The notes under the pieces: model-generated | What the model saw: only the letters and a program-made list of their open reading frames with translations | Told to the model about the DNA's origin: nothing | The model's database searches: none | Source: Armatimonadota bacterium | GTDB taxonomy: Bacteria; Sysuimicrobiota; Sysuimicrobiia; Sysuimicrobiales; Sysuimicrobiaceae | Direction of reading: 5' to 3' | DNA length: 64,000 nucleotides | Assembly (NCBI GenBank): GCA_031460175.1 | Contig: JAVKGW010000002.1 | Span: 124,001-188,000, forward strand | Translations under genes and position numbers: made by a program | Part shown: piece after piece, positions 35,730 through 43,128 of the stretch | How the letters are laid out: each line of letters opens with the position of its first letter | Position numbering within the stretch: position 1 is the first letter of the stretch

Positions 35730-37658
35730 TTATCCGCCCGAGAGGGCGGGCAGGATGGTGAGCTCCTGCCCGGGCCGGAGCGGAGTCTCAAGCCCCTGTA
35801 GTCCCCGGATGTCTTCCTCGTCCACGAAGAGGTTGATGGAGGGGTGGACCTGGCCGTCCGGGGTAAGGAGCTGGGCGGCCAGCTGTGGGAACTGCGCCTT
35901 CAGGATCTCCAGGGCCTCCCGCACCGTCTTCGCCTCCACCTCCACCCGGTCCGCGCCGTCCGTGAAGGGCAGGAACATGCCGGGGATGCGCACCACGGGC
36001 CGCCGGCAAGCCTCCTCCTGGGTGCGCTGGCCGAGCGCCATGGCCTGGAGGGCCTCGTCCGGATGGGCGTCCACGAAGTCCCGGAACCGGTAGCCCGGGC
36101 CGTGCTCCGCTCGCTCCCGCAGCCACGCCTCCACCAGGCGGCAGACCACCTCCGTGATCTGGTCCTCCGGGATGCGGCGCAGGATCGGCTTTCCGATGGC
36201 GGCCTTCGTCCCGAGCCCGCCCCGCAGGCATACATCGTAGGCTTCCACCCGCACGCCCTTGGTGGGGTGCTGGGTGGTGGTGCCCTGGAGCCCGATGTCC
36301 CCAACCCAGTGATGGGCGCAGGCGTGCGGGCATCCATCCGTGTAGATGCGCAGGTCCTCCACGGCCTCCCCGAACCGCTGCTCCAGCACCTCGAGGATCT
36401 CCCGCAGCTTCCCCTTGGTCTCCGCCACGGAGTAGTTGCAGAACTGGTGATCCGTGCAGGCGATGGACCGGCCGTAGAGCCTGTTGCGATCCGGGTCCAG
36501 CCCGATCCGCCGCAACCGCTCCACCACTCCCCCGACCGCACCTTCAGGCACGCCGGTGAGGATGATGTTCTGCATACGGGTAAAGCGCGCGTCCCCGCCG
36601 AACTCCCCGACGAGCTCGCCCAAGGCCACCAGCTGATCCCCCCGCACCCATCCCATGGGCACCGGGATCCCCACGTACACCAGCCCCTCCTGCTTCTGGG
36701 GGTGGATGCCGAGATGATCCGTGTCCCGCATGGGCGGCGGAGCGACACCGTCCTCCAATCTGCGGCCCAACCTCTCCTCCACCATGGCCCGCACGCCCTC
36801 CGGGCCGTAGTCGTCCACCAGGAACTTGATGCGGGCCTTGGCGCGACTCAGGCGGTAGCGGAGGTTGTGTTGCCAGGTGTCCGTGATGGCCCGCAGGACC
36901 TCGATGACGCCTTCGATGGGTTCTGCGGGCACGAACACGCCGAGGTCCCGGGAGATCCGGGGCGTGGCGGAGAGGCCGCCGCCCACCCGCACGGCGAATC
37001 CCGGCCGGCCGTCCTTGAGCACGCCCACGAGGGCCACGTCGTGGATCTCCGGGGCGTTGCACTGGGCGGGGCAGGCGCTGATGGTGTACTTGTGCTTGCG
37101 GGGGAGGTTGCTGTACGCACGGTTCCCATAGAAGAAGCGGGCCACCGCGGCCACCACGGGCTGCACGTCGAACAGCTCCTCCCGGTCCACACCCGCCACG
37201 GGGCAGCTCGTGACGTTGCGCACCGTGTCCCCCTCCCCGCCCACGGTGGTGAGGCCACTCGCCTGGATCTCCTGGAGCACCTCCGGCAGCTGATCCAGCC
37301 GAACCCAGTGGAGCTGGATCCCCTGGCGTGTGGTGAGCTCCCCGTAGTTGCGGCCGTACCGCTGGGAGATCCGGCCCACGGCGATGAGCTGCTCGGGTGC
37401 GATCCGGCCGCCCGGGACCTTGATGCGCACCATGAAGGTGCCCACCTTGGGCTTGTCGTGCGTGAGGCCCCACCAGTTGAGCCGTACGATGTCCTCTTCC
37501 GGGACGGCCTCGTACCCCCGCGCGATGAGCTCCGGGAGCTCGTGGACGATGTCGAGGGGGAACTTCTCCTGCTTGAGGCGCTCGATGGAGTTGCGCTTGA
37601 GGACGAGCTCCCAGGTGACCTCCGCCGTCTGTCCCGTACCGGTGACCTGTACTGCCAT
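35730..37658 (-). CDS. siroheme sulfite reductase fused to a MoaD/ThiS-like sulfur carrier
   Basis: This 642-residue protein has two parts. Residues 1-550 are a ferredoxin-type sulfite/nitrite reductase with duplicated halves; the 4Fe-4S/siroheme ligands are C401, C407, C443 and C447 (C-x5-C-x35-C-x3-C). Residues 555-642 form a beta-grasp domain like MoaD, ThiS and CysO: VREALEILKAQFPQL, then INLFVDEEDIRGLQGLETPL, and a free C-terminal Gly-Gly after ILPALS. Such carriers become thiocarboxylates at that end, so the fusion would join sulfide production to its acceptor. Operon context (sat, cysH, cysC) favours sulfite over nitrite. No E1-like activating gene or Mec+ protease gene is seen nearby. 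Confidence 0.9.
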   Translation of the reverse strand: MAVQVTGTGQTAEVTWELVLKRNSIERLKQEKFPLDIVHELPELIARGYEAVPEEDIVRLNWWGLTHDKPKVGTFMVRIKVPGGRIAPEQLIAVGRISQRYGRNYGELTTRQGIQLHWVRLDQLPEVLQEIQASGLTTVGGEGDTVRNVTSCPVAGVDREELFDVQPVVAAVARFFYGNRAYSNLPRKHKYTISACPAQCNAPEIHDVALVGVLKDGRPGFAVRVGGGLSATPRISRDLGVFVPAEPIEGVIEVLRAITDTWQHNLRYRLSRAKARIKFLVDDYGPEGVRAMVEERLGRRLEDGVAPPPMRDTDHLGIHPQKQEGLVYVGIPVPMGWVRGDQLVALGELVGEFGGDARFTRMQNIILTGVPEGAVGGVVERLRRIGLDPDRNRLYGRSIACTDHQFCNYSVAETKGKLREILEVLEQRFGEAVEDLRIYTDGCPHACAHHWVGDIGLQGTTTQHPTKGVRVEAYDVCLRGGLGTKAAIGKPILRRIPEDQITEVVCRLVEAWLRERAEHGPGYRFRDFVDAHPDEALQAMALGQRTQEEACRRPVVRIPGMFLPFTDGADRVEVEAKTVREALEILKAQFPQLAAQLLTPDGQVHPSINLFVDEEDIRGLQGLETPLRPGQELTILPALSGG

Positions 37659-37671
37659 GGTTTCCCTCCCC

Positions 37672-38865
37672 TCACCGCACGCCCTGTGTGGGTTGTTCCT
37701 GGACTCCGGAAAAGTGCTCCATGAGGATCCGGGCCACCTCCGGCCGCATCACCTGCGGCGGCGGCAGCTGTCCCGAACGCAGGAGCTCCCGCACCCAGGT
37801 GCCGCTGGGGTTCACCCGCGCCTCCGGCGGGTGCGGGCAGCTGCGTTCCGTGGCCATGCCGTCGCACCGCGAGCAGTAGAAGGCCTCCCCGAAAAAGAGC
37901 GGCACGATTCCGATGGCCTGCGGATCGAACCGCTCGAAGATGCGGTGGGCCGCGTACGGCTCGTAGAACCCGCCCACCCCCGCGTGATCCCGGCCGATGA
38001 GGATGTGGGTGCACCCGTAGTTCTTGCGCACGAGCGCATGGAAGACCGCCTCCCGCGGTCCCGCGTAGCGCATGGCCGCAGGGAAGACCGCGAGAAGCAC
38101 CCGATCCCGGGGGTAGTACTGGGCCAGGAGCACCTCGTAGGTGCGGAGCCGCACCGCGGCCGGAAGATCATCCCCCTTGGTCTCGCCCACCAGCGGATGC
38201 AGCAGCAATCCATCCGTGACCTCCAGGGCCACTTTCTGCAGGTACTCGTGGGCCCGGTGGATGGGATTGCGGGTCTGGAACGCGGTCACCGTGCGCCATC
38301 CCGCCCGCGCGAACAGAGCCCGGGTCTGGGCCGGATCCAGCTCAAGTCCCGGGAACGCGGGCGGCGGCCGGTCCACCAGCCAAACCGCTCCGCCCGCAAG
38401 CCACCGCGACTCCCGCAAAAGCCTCGCCACGCCCGGATGCCGGAGGTCCGTGGTGCCGAAGACGAGCCGCGCTTCCTGCTCCGGGTCCCGGCGGTAGATC
38501 TCCGCCACCTCCATCACCGCCAGGAGCGTTGGACCTTGGAGGGCCAGCCGATCGCCTGGGCTGATCCGGCGCGCGAGCTCCTCCGGAACCGGCAGGGTGA
38601 CGGGCAGGGTCCAGGGAAGGCCATCGGGCAAGTGCATCTCGTGCACCACGGAGCGGTACGCTTCCTGCGTCATGAAGCCCCGCAGGGGACTATAGGCCCC
38701 CGTGGCAATGAGAACCGCGTCCGCGGCCTCCTTGGGCGCAAGAAGCACCGTTGGAAGGTGGCGGGCCTCTTCCCGAAGGGCCTGCGCGAGCTCTCCATGT
38801 ACAACACCTTGGACCAACTCTCCGCCGTGTGGTGCGATCACGGATCCACCTCCAGGTACGGCCAT
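37672..38865 (-). CDS. sat: sulfate adenylyltransferase (ATP sulfurylase)
   Basis: This 397-residue enzyme activates sulfate with ATP to form APS, the first step of assimilation. Active-site motifs are present: FQTRNPIHRAHEYLQK and LIGRDHAGVGGFYEPYAA. A C-terminal CSRCDGMATERSC segment may bind zinc, as in thermophile enzymes. It is the dissimilatory/plant-like homo-oligomeric Sat type and has no APS kinase domain attached. It is the first protein-coding gene of the operon after the leader peptide, with GGGAGGG seven bases before its ATG. Confidence 0.95.
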   Translation of the reverse strand: MAVPGGGSVIAPHGGELVQGVVHGELAQALREEARHLPTVLLAPKEAADAVLIATGAYSPLRGFMTQEAYRSVVHEMHLPDGLPWTLPVTLPVPEELARRISPGDRLALQGPTLLAVMEVAEIYRRDPEQEARLVFGTTDLRHPGVARLLRESRWLAGGAVWLVDRPPPAFPGLELDPAQTRALFARAGWRTVTAFQTRNPIHRAHEYLQKVALEVTDGLLLHPLVGETKGDDLPAAVRLRTYEVLLAQYYPRDRVLLAVFPAAMRYAGPREAVFHALVRKNYGCTHILIGRDHAGVGGFYEPYAAHRIFERFDPQAIGIVPLFFGEAFYCSRCDGMATERSCPHPPEARVNPSGTWVRELLRSGQLPPPQVMRPEVARILMEHFSGVQEQPTQGVR

Positions 38866-38955
38866 ATCCCTCCCGGCCCGGGGGCAAACCCGCCCCCCCC
38901 GGCCGCGGGGGTGGCAAATCCTATTCGGAGAACTCAGGGGGAATCGCGGAAGGGA
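38866..38955 (-). promoter_or_regulatory. sat leader, GC-rich hairpin region hiding the ribosome binding site
   Basis: After the leader-peptide stop, the minus strand carries CCACCCCCGCGGCCGGGGGGGGCGGG, then GTTTG, then CCCCCGGGCCGGGAGGG just before the sat start. Several mutually exclusive hairpins can form. The G-run may pair with the first C-run, or with the second C-run next to the ribosome binding site GGGAGGG. No U-tract is seen, so control by exposing or hiding the ribosome binding site, or by Rho, is more likely than an intrinsic terminator. Confidence 0.45.
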
Positions 38956-39051
38956 TCAGGCGCCCGCCGACCGACGGGCACAGACCGCCTTCCGCCCAGG
39001 ACAGATGCACTGGCAGCGGGAGAGGCAGAGATCAACCCGTCGCATGCCCAT
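38956..39051 (-). CDS. cysteine-rich leader peptide upstream of sat
   Basis: A 31-codon reading frame starts at ATG 39051 (or ATG 39045) and ends TGA at 38956. The core reads RRVDLCLSRCQCICPGRK, followed by one more Cys, so six of 31 codons are cysteine. The sat promoter -10 box ends 10 bases before the ATG, so the peptide would be translated from an almost leaderless mRNA. The core resembles the RRHVDLC-type leader peptides annotated before sulfur-assimilation genes in actinobacteria. Ribosome slowing at the Cys codons when cysteine is scarce could change folding of the following hairpins and raise sat expression. This is inference from sequence and position. Confidence 0.75.
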   Translation of the reverse strand: MGMRRVDLCLSRCQCICPGRKAVCARRSAGA

Positions 39052-39061
39052 GGCTAGGTTT

Positions 39062-39090
39062 ACTGTACGCAAGGGCCCGCATCCCGTCAA
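39062..39090 (-). promoter_or_regulatory. promoter of the sulfate assimilation operon
   Basis: TTGACG (39090-39085), a 17-base spacer and TACAGT (39067-39062), close to the housekeeping sigma consensus. Transcription would start near 39055, a few bases before the leader-peptide ATG. Confidence 0.75.
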
Positions 39091-39115
39091 GCGGGGAAGA
39101 TGCTAAAAACGGGAT

Positions 39116-40510
39116 TTACCGGATCCCCACCCTTGCCCGGTACTGCCGTGCGGCCTCCGAGTACGGAGTGGGGCCTACCGTGGCGCGGATCTCCACCTGC
39201 GCGTGGCGCTCCACCGCCGGCTTCCGGGTTCCACCGCCCGCCTCTCCCCATACCACCGTGACCTGGGTGCCGGGCTGACTGTACCGAACGTCCACCACGC
39301 CCAGGGACAGCACGGCCCGCTCATTCGCACTGTACCCTGTGTACTTGGAGAACCCGATGACGTCTCCGTGCTCGTCCAGCACCTTGTCGTAGGGCCAGAC
39401 GGCGTAGTTCGCCAGGGGGAATTCCATATACTTCGCGCGCGCTCCCTTCTGAAAGAGCGTGCCGATGGCCCGAAGCACGTCTTCCGGATTCCACACCAAG
39501 GTCACCTTGGTCCTCCGGGGCTCTTTCGCCATCTCCTCCAGGGCCTTCCGTCCGACGAACTCGTGATCAAACCTCACGAGTCGCCCTGCCCCCAGGTCGA
39601 AGGGCGTCAGATAGTAATCCTCCACGTTTTTGGAGTCAAAGCTGCCTCCCAAAGATCCTGTGGCCTCGAAGCTGGTGGCGGGTAACCATTCCCGGTACCC
39701 TCTCAGGTCTTCTCCGGTGTAGATGGCCGGGAGGGCGGTAGAAATCCATCCGGATTCGAGGGTGTTTGTAGGATAGGCCCGGGTTCCCACCTGTCGGAGC
39801 CCGAACTCTTTTCCCGCCTCCAGGATGGCTTCCCGGACCTCCTCCCGTTCCTCCCATGGCCCGAAGATCTCGAGTCCCGCCACGCCCGCCATGCCGTGGT
39901 GCAGGGCCCGGACCCTCCGACCCGCGATGGTGATCCATCCCATGTGGAAGAACGGGATCTCCGGGAGGGGTCCTCCGTTCAGCTTCTCCAACAGCGAGAT
40001 CGCATTGGGCCCTTGGAGCTGGTACCGGTATACCTTCCGGCGCCCCCGTGGGTTCACCGCGCTCCGCTCGTCCCGTTCGAACTCTACCAGGTACCCGCCC
40101 TTCTCCCCATGGAACTGCACCCAGTTGTGGGCCATGGGGCGGCCCACCAGCTGCAGGAGCTCCGGTTCCAGGTAGAAGAGAACCGCATCCCCCACGATGT
40201 ACCCTCGCTCGTTGCAGACGTAGAGGTGTTTCGCCATCCCGGGCTCAAAGCCTCGAAAGCGATTTACCCCGAGGTGCTCAAGCAATTTGACCGCATCCGG
40301 ACCCCGGATGTAGAGGTCTTCCATGTGGTGCGTCTGGTCGAAGAAGGCCACCGTCTGCCGCCAGGATTCCTGTTCCTCGATCCAGTTCGTGAACTCCCGA
40401 GGCACGTTGACGAACACGTAGGCACCCGTCGAATTGTTCCGGAGGAAGTCTACAATGTTCCCGACAGACTTCACGATGTCCTCGAGTGTCCGATGGGTCC
40501 CTGCAGGCAT
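39116..40510 (-). CDS. GcvT-family aminomethyltransferase, LigM-like O-demethylase
   Basis: This 464-residue protein belongs to the folate-binding GcvT superfamily. The length and segments such as FFDQTHHMEDLYIRGPDAVK, YQLQGPNAISLLEKLNGG, HHGMAGVAGLEIFGPWEE and DLGAGRLVRFDHEFVGRKAL match the tetrahydrofolate-dependent LigM/DesA demethylases of vanillate and syringate. It would move a methyl from a methoxy-aromatic acid to tetrahydrofolate. The start at 40510 follows GGAGGTG. It is the last gene of the left arm of the aromatic regulon. Homovanillate is a plausible substrate because its product would be homoprotocatechuate. The substrate is inferred. Confidence 0.8.
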   Translation of the reverse strand: MPAGTHRTLEDIVKSVGNIVDFLRNNSTGAYVFVNVPREFTNWIEEQESWRQTVAFFDQTHHMEDLYIRGPDAVKLLEHLGVNRFRGFEPGMAKHLYVCNERGYIVGDAVLFYLEPELLQLVGRPMAHNWVQFHGEKGGYLVEFERDERSAVNPRGRRKVYRYQLQGPNAISLLEKLNGGPLPEIPFFHMGWITIAGRRVRALHHGMAGVAGLEIFGPWEEREEVREAILEAGKEFGLRQVGTRAYPTNTLESGWISTALPAIYTGEDLRGYREWLPATSFEATGSLGGSFDSKNVEDYYLTPFDLGAGRLVRFDHEFVGRKALEEMAKEPRRTKVTLVWNPEDVLRAIGTLFQKGARAKYMEFPLANYAVWPYDKVLDEHGDVIGFSKYTGYSANERAVLSLGVVDVRYSQPGTQVTVVWGEAGGGTRKPAVERHAQVEIRATVGPTPYSEAARQYRARVGIR

Positions 40511-40541
40511 CGCCTTCACCTCCGCATCGCCGTTTCTCCTT

Positions 40542-40937
40542 TCACCATTCGAGCCAATCCCGCAACGGTGCATTCCAGTCCGTGGGACCCGGGATCCGGA
40601 TCGAGATCTGCCAGGCACTCGCCCCCTTGTTCGCGCCATGCCAGTGCCAGGTTCCTGCCGGGATCACCACGATGTCGCCCGGCCCCACTGGCCGTCGCTC
40701 CGCCTCGGTGGCCACCACCCCTTCTCCCTCCATGAAAAAGAGGATCTGTTCGGTAGAGTGCACGTGCGGCCGGGTCCTGGCACCGTTCTCGAAGAACACC
40801 ACCACGAGCTCCATGCTGCCGGGCCCTGACGCCTCGTGGATGCGCTGCATCCGGACCGTCCCGCTGAAGGCCTCCGGCTGATCCGGCTCGTGCGCCCGGT
40901 GGGGATCCACCTTTGCCCAGGTTACGAGATGGTTCAT
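40542..40937 (-). CDS. cupin-domain protein in the aromatic regulon
   Basis: This 131-residue single cupin has the metal-binding pattern GARTRPHVHSTEQILFFMEG and a second motif GDIVVIPAGTWHWHG. The Met at 40937 follows GGAGAG. The gene overlaps the upstream dehydrogenase stop (ATGA). The role is unknown; small cupins in aromatic clusters can be isomerases, decarboxylases or accessory proteins. Confidence 0.8.
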   Translation of the reverse strand: MNHLVTWAKVDPHRAHEPDQPEAFSGTVRMQRIHEASGPGSMELVVVFFENGARTRPHVHSTEQILFFMEGEGVVATEAERRPVGPGDIVVIPAGTWHWHGANKGASAWQISIRIPGPTDWNAPLRDWLEW

Positions 40938-41869
40938 CGCTCTCCTCCTGACAGGGATGGGGAAACGTGTGAGTTCCACGACCGATACACCTCAGCGAGC
41001 ACCGCCACGTCTCGGCTCCCGTACCCCACGTTCGCCGCCATCCGGAGCACTTGCACCACGAGCCCGCACACCGGGGCCGTCATCCTCGCCTCCTCCGCCA
41101 TGTGAAGGAACAGCTCCACGTCCTTCCGCAACAGGCCCAGGGCGAACCCTGGCTCATATGAGCTCTGAAACGCCTCGCGTCCCAGATAGTTCAGGACCCA
41201 GCTCTGGGCGGTGCCGCTCCCCAGGATGTCCACCAGCATCCTCAGGGGAAGCCCATGGGCCATTCCGGTGAGGAGGACTTCCGTGGCTGCCACCATGGCG
41301 GCCGCCGCGGCCATGTTGTTGCACAGTTTGACCACCTGCCCGCTCCCCGAAGGCCCCACGTACACCACGCGAGACCCTAAGTGCTTGAGAAGGTGCCGGA
41401 CGCGCTCATAGGCGGGGTGCTCGCCGCCCACCATGATGGTGAGGGTCCCCCGCTCCGCGCCCTCCACCCCTCCGCTAACGGGCGCGTCCAGGGCGGCAAT
41501 GTCTCTCGCGGCGGCGGCGGCAGCCACCGCCCGGGCAGTCCCTGGGTCTGTCGTGCTGAAGTCCACCAGGATCGTCCCCGGACGCATGGCGTCCAGCACC
41601 CTCCCATCTCCCAGCACAACCTCCCGTACCGTCGCAGGATCCGGCAGGCTCAGGAGGACGAAGTCGGCCTCCTTCGCTGCATGTGCGGCCGAATCCGCAA
41701 CCCGGGCGCCTGCCTCCTTGAGGGCCTCTGTCGCCTCCCGTCGTCGGTCATACGCCCGGAGGGAACAGCCCGCGGCCAGCAGGCGGCGAGCCATCCGGCT
41801 TCCCATGTTCCCCACACCGATGAAGGCCACCTGTTCTTTGCTCGCCTCCCCGGCCCGTCTTGTCGTCAA
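40934..41869 (-). CDS. NAD(P)-dependent 3-hydroxyisobutyrate-dehydrogenase-like oxidoreductase
   Basis: This 311-residue beta-hydroxyacid dehydrogenase has the nucleotide-binding motif VAFIGVGNMGSRMARRLL, the substrate motif DAPVSGGVEGAERGTL and the catalytic lysine region GQVVKLCNNM. The family includes 3-hydroxyisobutyrate, tartronate semialdehyde and gamma-hydroxybutyrate dehydrogenases. Within this operon it may act on a C3 or C4 semialdehyde from ring cleavage, such as succinic or tartronic semialdehyde. That step is inferred. Confidence 0.83.
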   Translation of the reverse strand: MTTRRAGEASKEQVAFIGVGNMGSRMARRLLAAGCSLRAYDRRREATEALKEAGARVADSAAHAAKEADFVLLSLPDPATVREVVLGDGRVLDAMRPGTILVDFSTTDPGTARAVAAAAAARDIAALDAPVSGGVEGAERGTLTIMVGGEHPAYERVRHLLKHLGSRVVYVGPSGSGQVVKLCNNMAAAAAMVAATEVLLTGMAHGLPLRMLVDILGSGTAQSWVLNYLGREAFQSSYEPGFALGLLRKDVELFLHMAEEARMTAPVCGLVVQVLRMAANVGYGSRDVAVLAEVYRSWNSHVSPSLSGGER

Positions 41870-41885
41870 CGCGCTTCCCTCCGAT

Positions 41886-43092
41886 CTAGAACCGAACCCA
41901 CGTCCACTGGCCCCGGCGCACCTGAAGGATCACCATGGACCGCCGCGGGTCCAGACCCACATGGTCCCGGGGGCTAAAGTTGAAGACCCCTCCGATTCCC
42001 ACCAGGTTCTTGGTCCCGGCCTCGATCTCGTCCCGGATGGTCCGGCGAAGTTGTCGCAGGTCGGCGTTCCCAAATCCACGGGCCACCACTCGCTCCACCG
42101 CCTGGTGGAGGATGAGCATGGCATCGTACGCGTGGCCCCCGAAGGCACTTCGGGTTCCCGGACCGAACCGGCTTTCGTACCGGCGTATGTATTCCAGGAG
42201 GACCTTCCGCTGGGGATCGTTCACGTTCAGCTGCTCCGCCACCAGGATCTTTCCCGCGGAGATATAGGCTCCTTCCACCGTTGGCCCTCCCAGCTCCAGG
42301 AACGTCCGGTTCGCCACTCCCTGGCTCAGGTACAGGGAGAGCTGGCCGCCCAGGTCTCGCAGGTTTCGCACCACCACGTTTGCGGCGGGGGGTACAGCCC
42401 AGATCACCACGGCCTGCGGGTTTCTCGTGAGCACCCGAACCGCCTGGCTGCTGGCATCCGTGGCTCCATATGGGAAGTACTCCTTGGCCACCACCTCCAG
42501 CCCCCGCTGCGGGGCGAATGCATCCAGTTCTCGCTCCCCATCCTGCCCAAAGGCATCGTTCGTTCCCATGAAGGCCACCCGGCGGATCTTTAGCGTCTGC
42601 ATGTGGGCGGTGATCAGGTCCACGTTCATCCGTCCATCGTGCGCGGTCTTAAAGACCCAGAAGCGCTGATCCACAGGCTCCACGATGGCCCGGGCTGAGG
42701 CGAGGGAGATGGTCGGGATCCCTGCGTTCGTCACGGTGCTCAAGATGGCCAGGGTTTCCCGGGGAAGTGGTGCAGCAGATGATGGCCGCCGCCCGCTCCT
42801 CCTCGATGAGACGTCGGACTGCCACCACCGTTCGGGTCACGTCCGTCTCTCCATCCGTCACCACCCAGCGGATCCGCACCGCGCCTCCGCGCCCCTGTAC
42901 CCCCCCGAAGTCCGATTCATAGAGCTGCACCGTGTTCCGCTCCGGGACCCCCAGGGACGACGCAGGGCCCGTGATGTCCACCACCACCCCCACCACGATC
43001 TCCCGCACCTGCCCCATGCCCACCGGGGCCACTCCGAAGACCACGCACAGAGCTCCGAAGAGGAGCATCCATCTCGGACCGACAAACCGCAT
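41886..43092 (-). pseudogene. branched-chain-type ABC substrate-binding protein, frameshifted
   Basis: The N-terminal frame (from 43092) has a signal peptide and a Leu/Ile/Val-binding start: REIVVGVVVDITGPASSLGV, then AAAIICCTTSP. Family sequence then continues in another frame from about 42750 (LSTVTNAGIPTISLASARAI) to 41886. One surplus base around 42755-42765, in or near GGGAAACCC, separates the two. The intact protein would be about 401 residues, normal for the family. It would be the binding protein for the Liv-type importer on the right arm. The lesion may be a true inactivation or a sequence error. Confidence 0.82.
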
Positions 43093-43128
43093 TCTACCCC
43101 CTCCCTTCCCAAACGGATCCCATCACGT

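Noticed and set aside
38866-39061. SAM, cobalamin or other metabolite riboswitch before sat
   Set aside because: No conserved core of these riboswitches is visible, and most of the leader is taken up by the Cys-rich frame and one GC-rich hairpin region.
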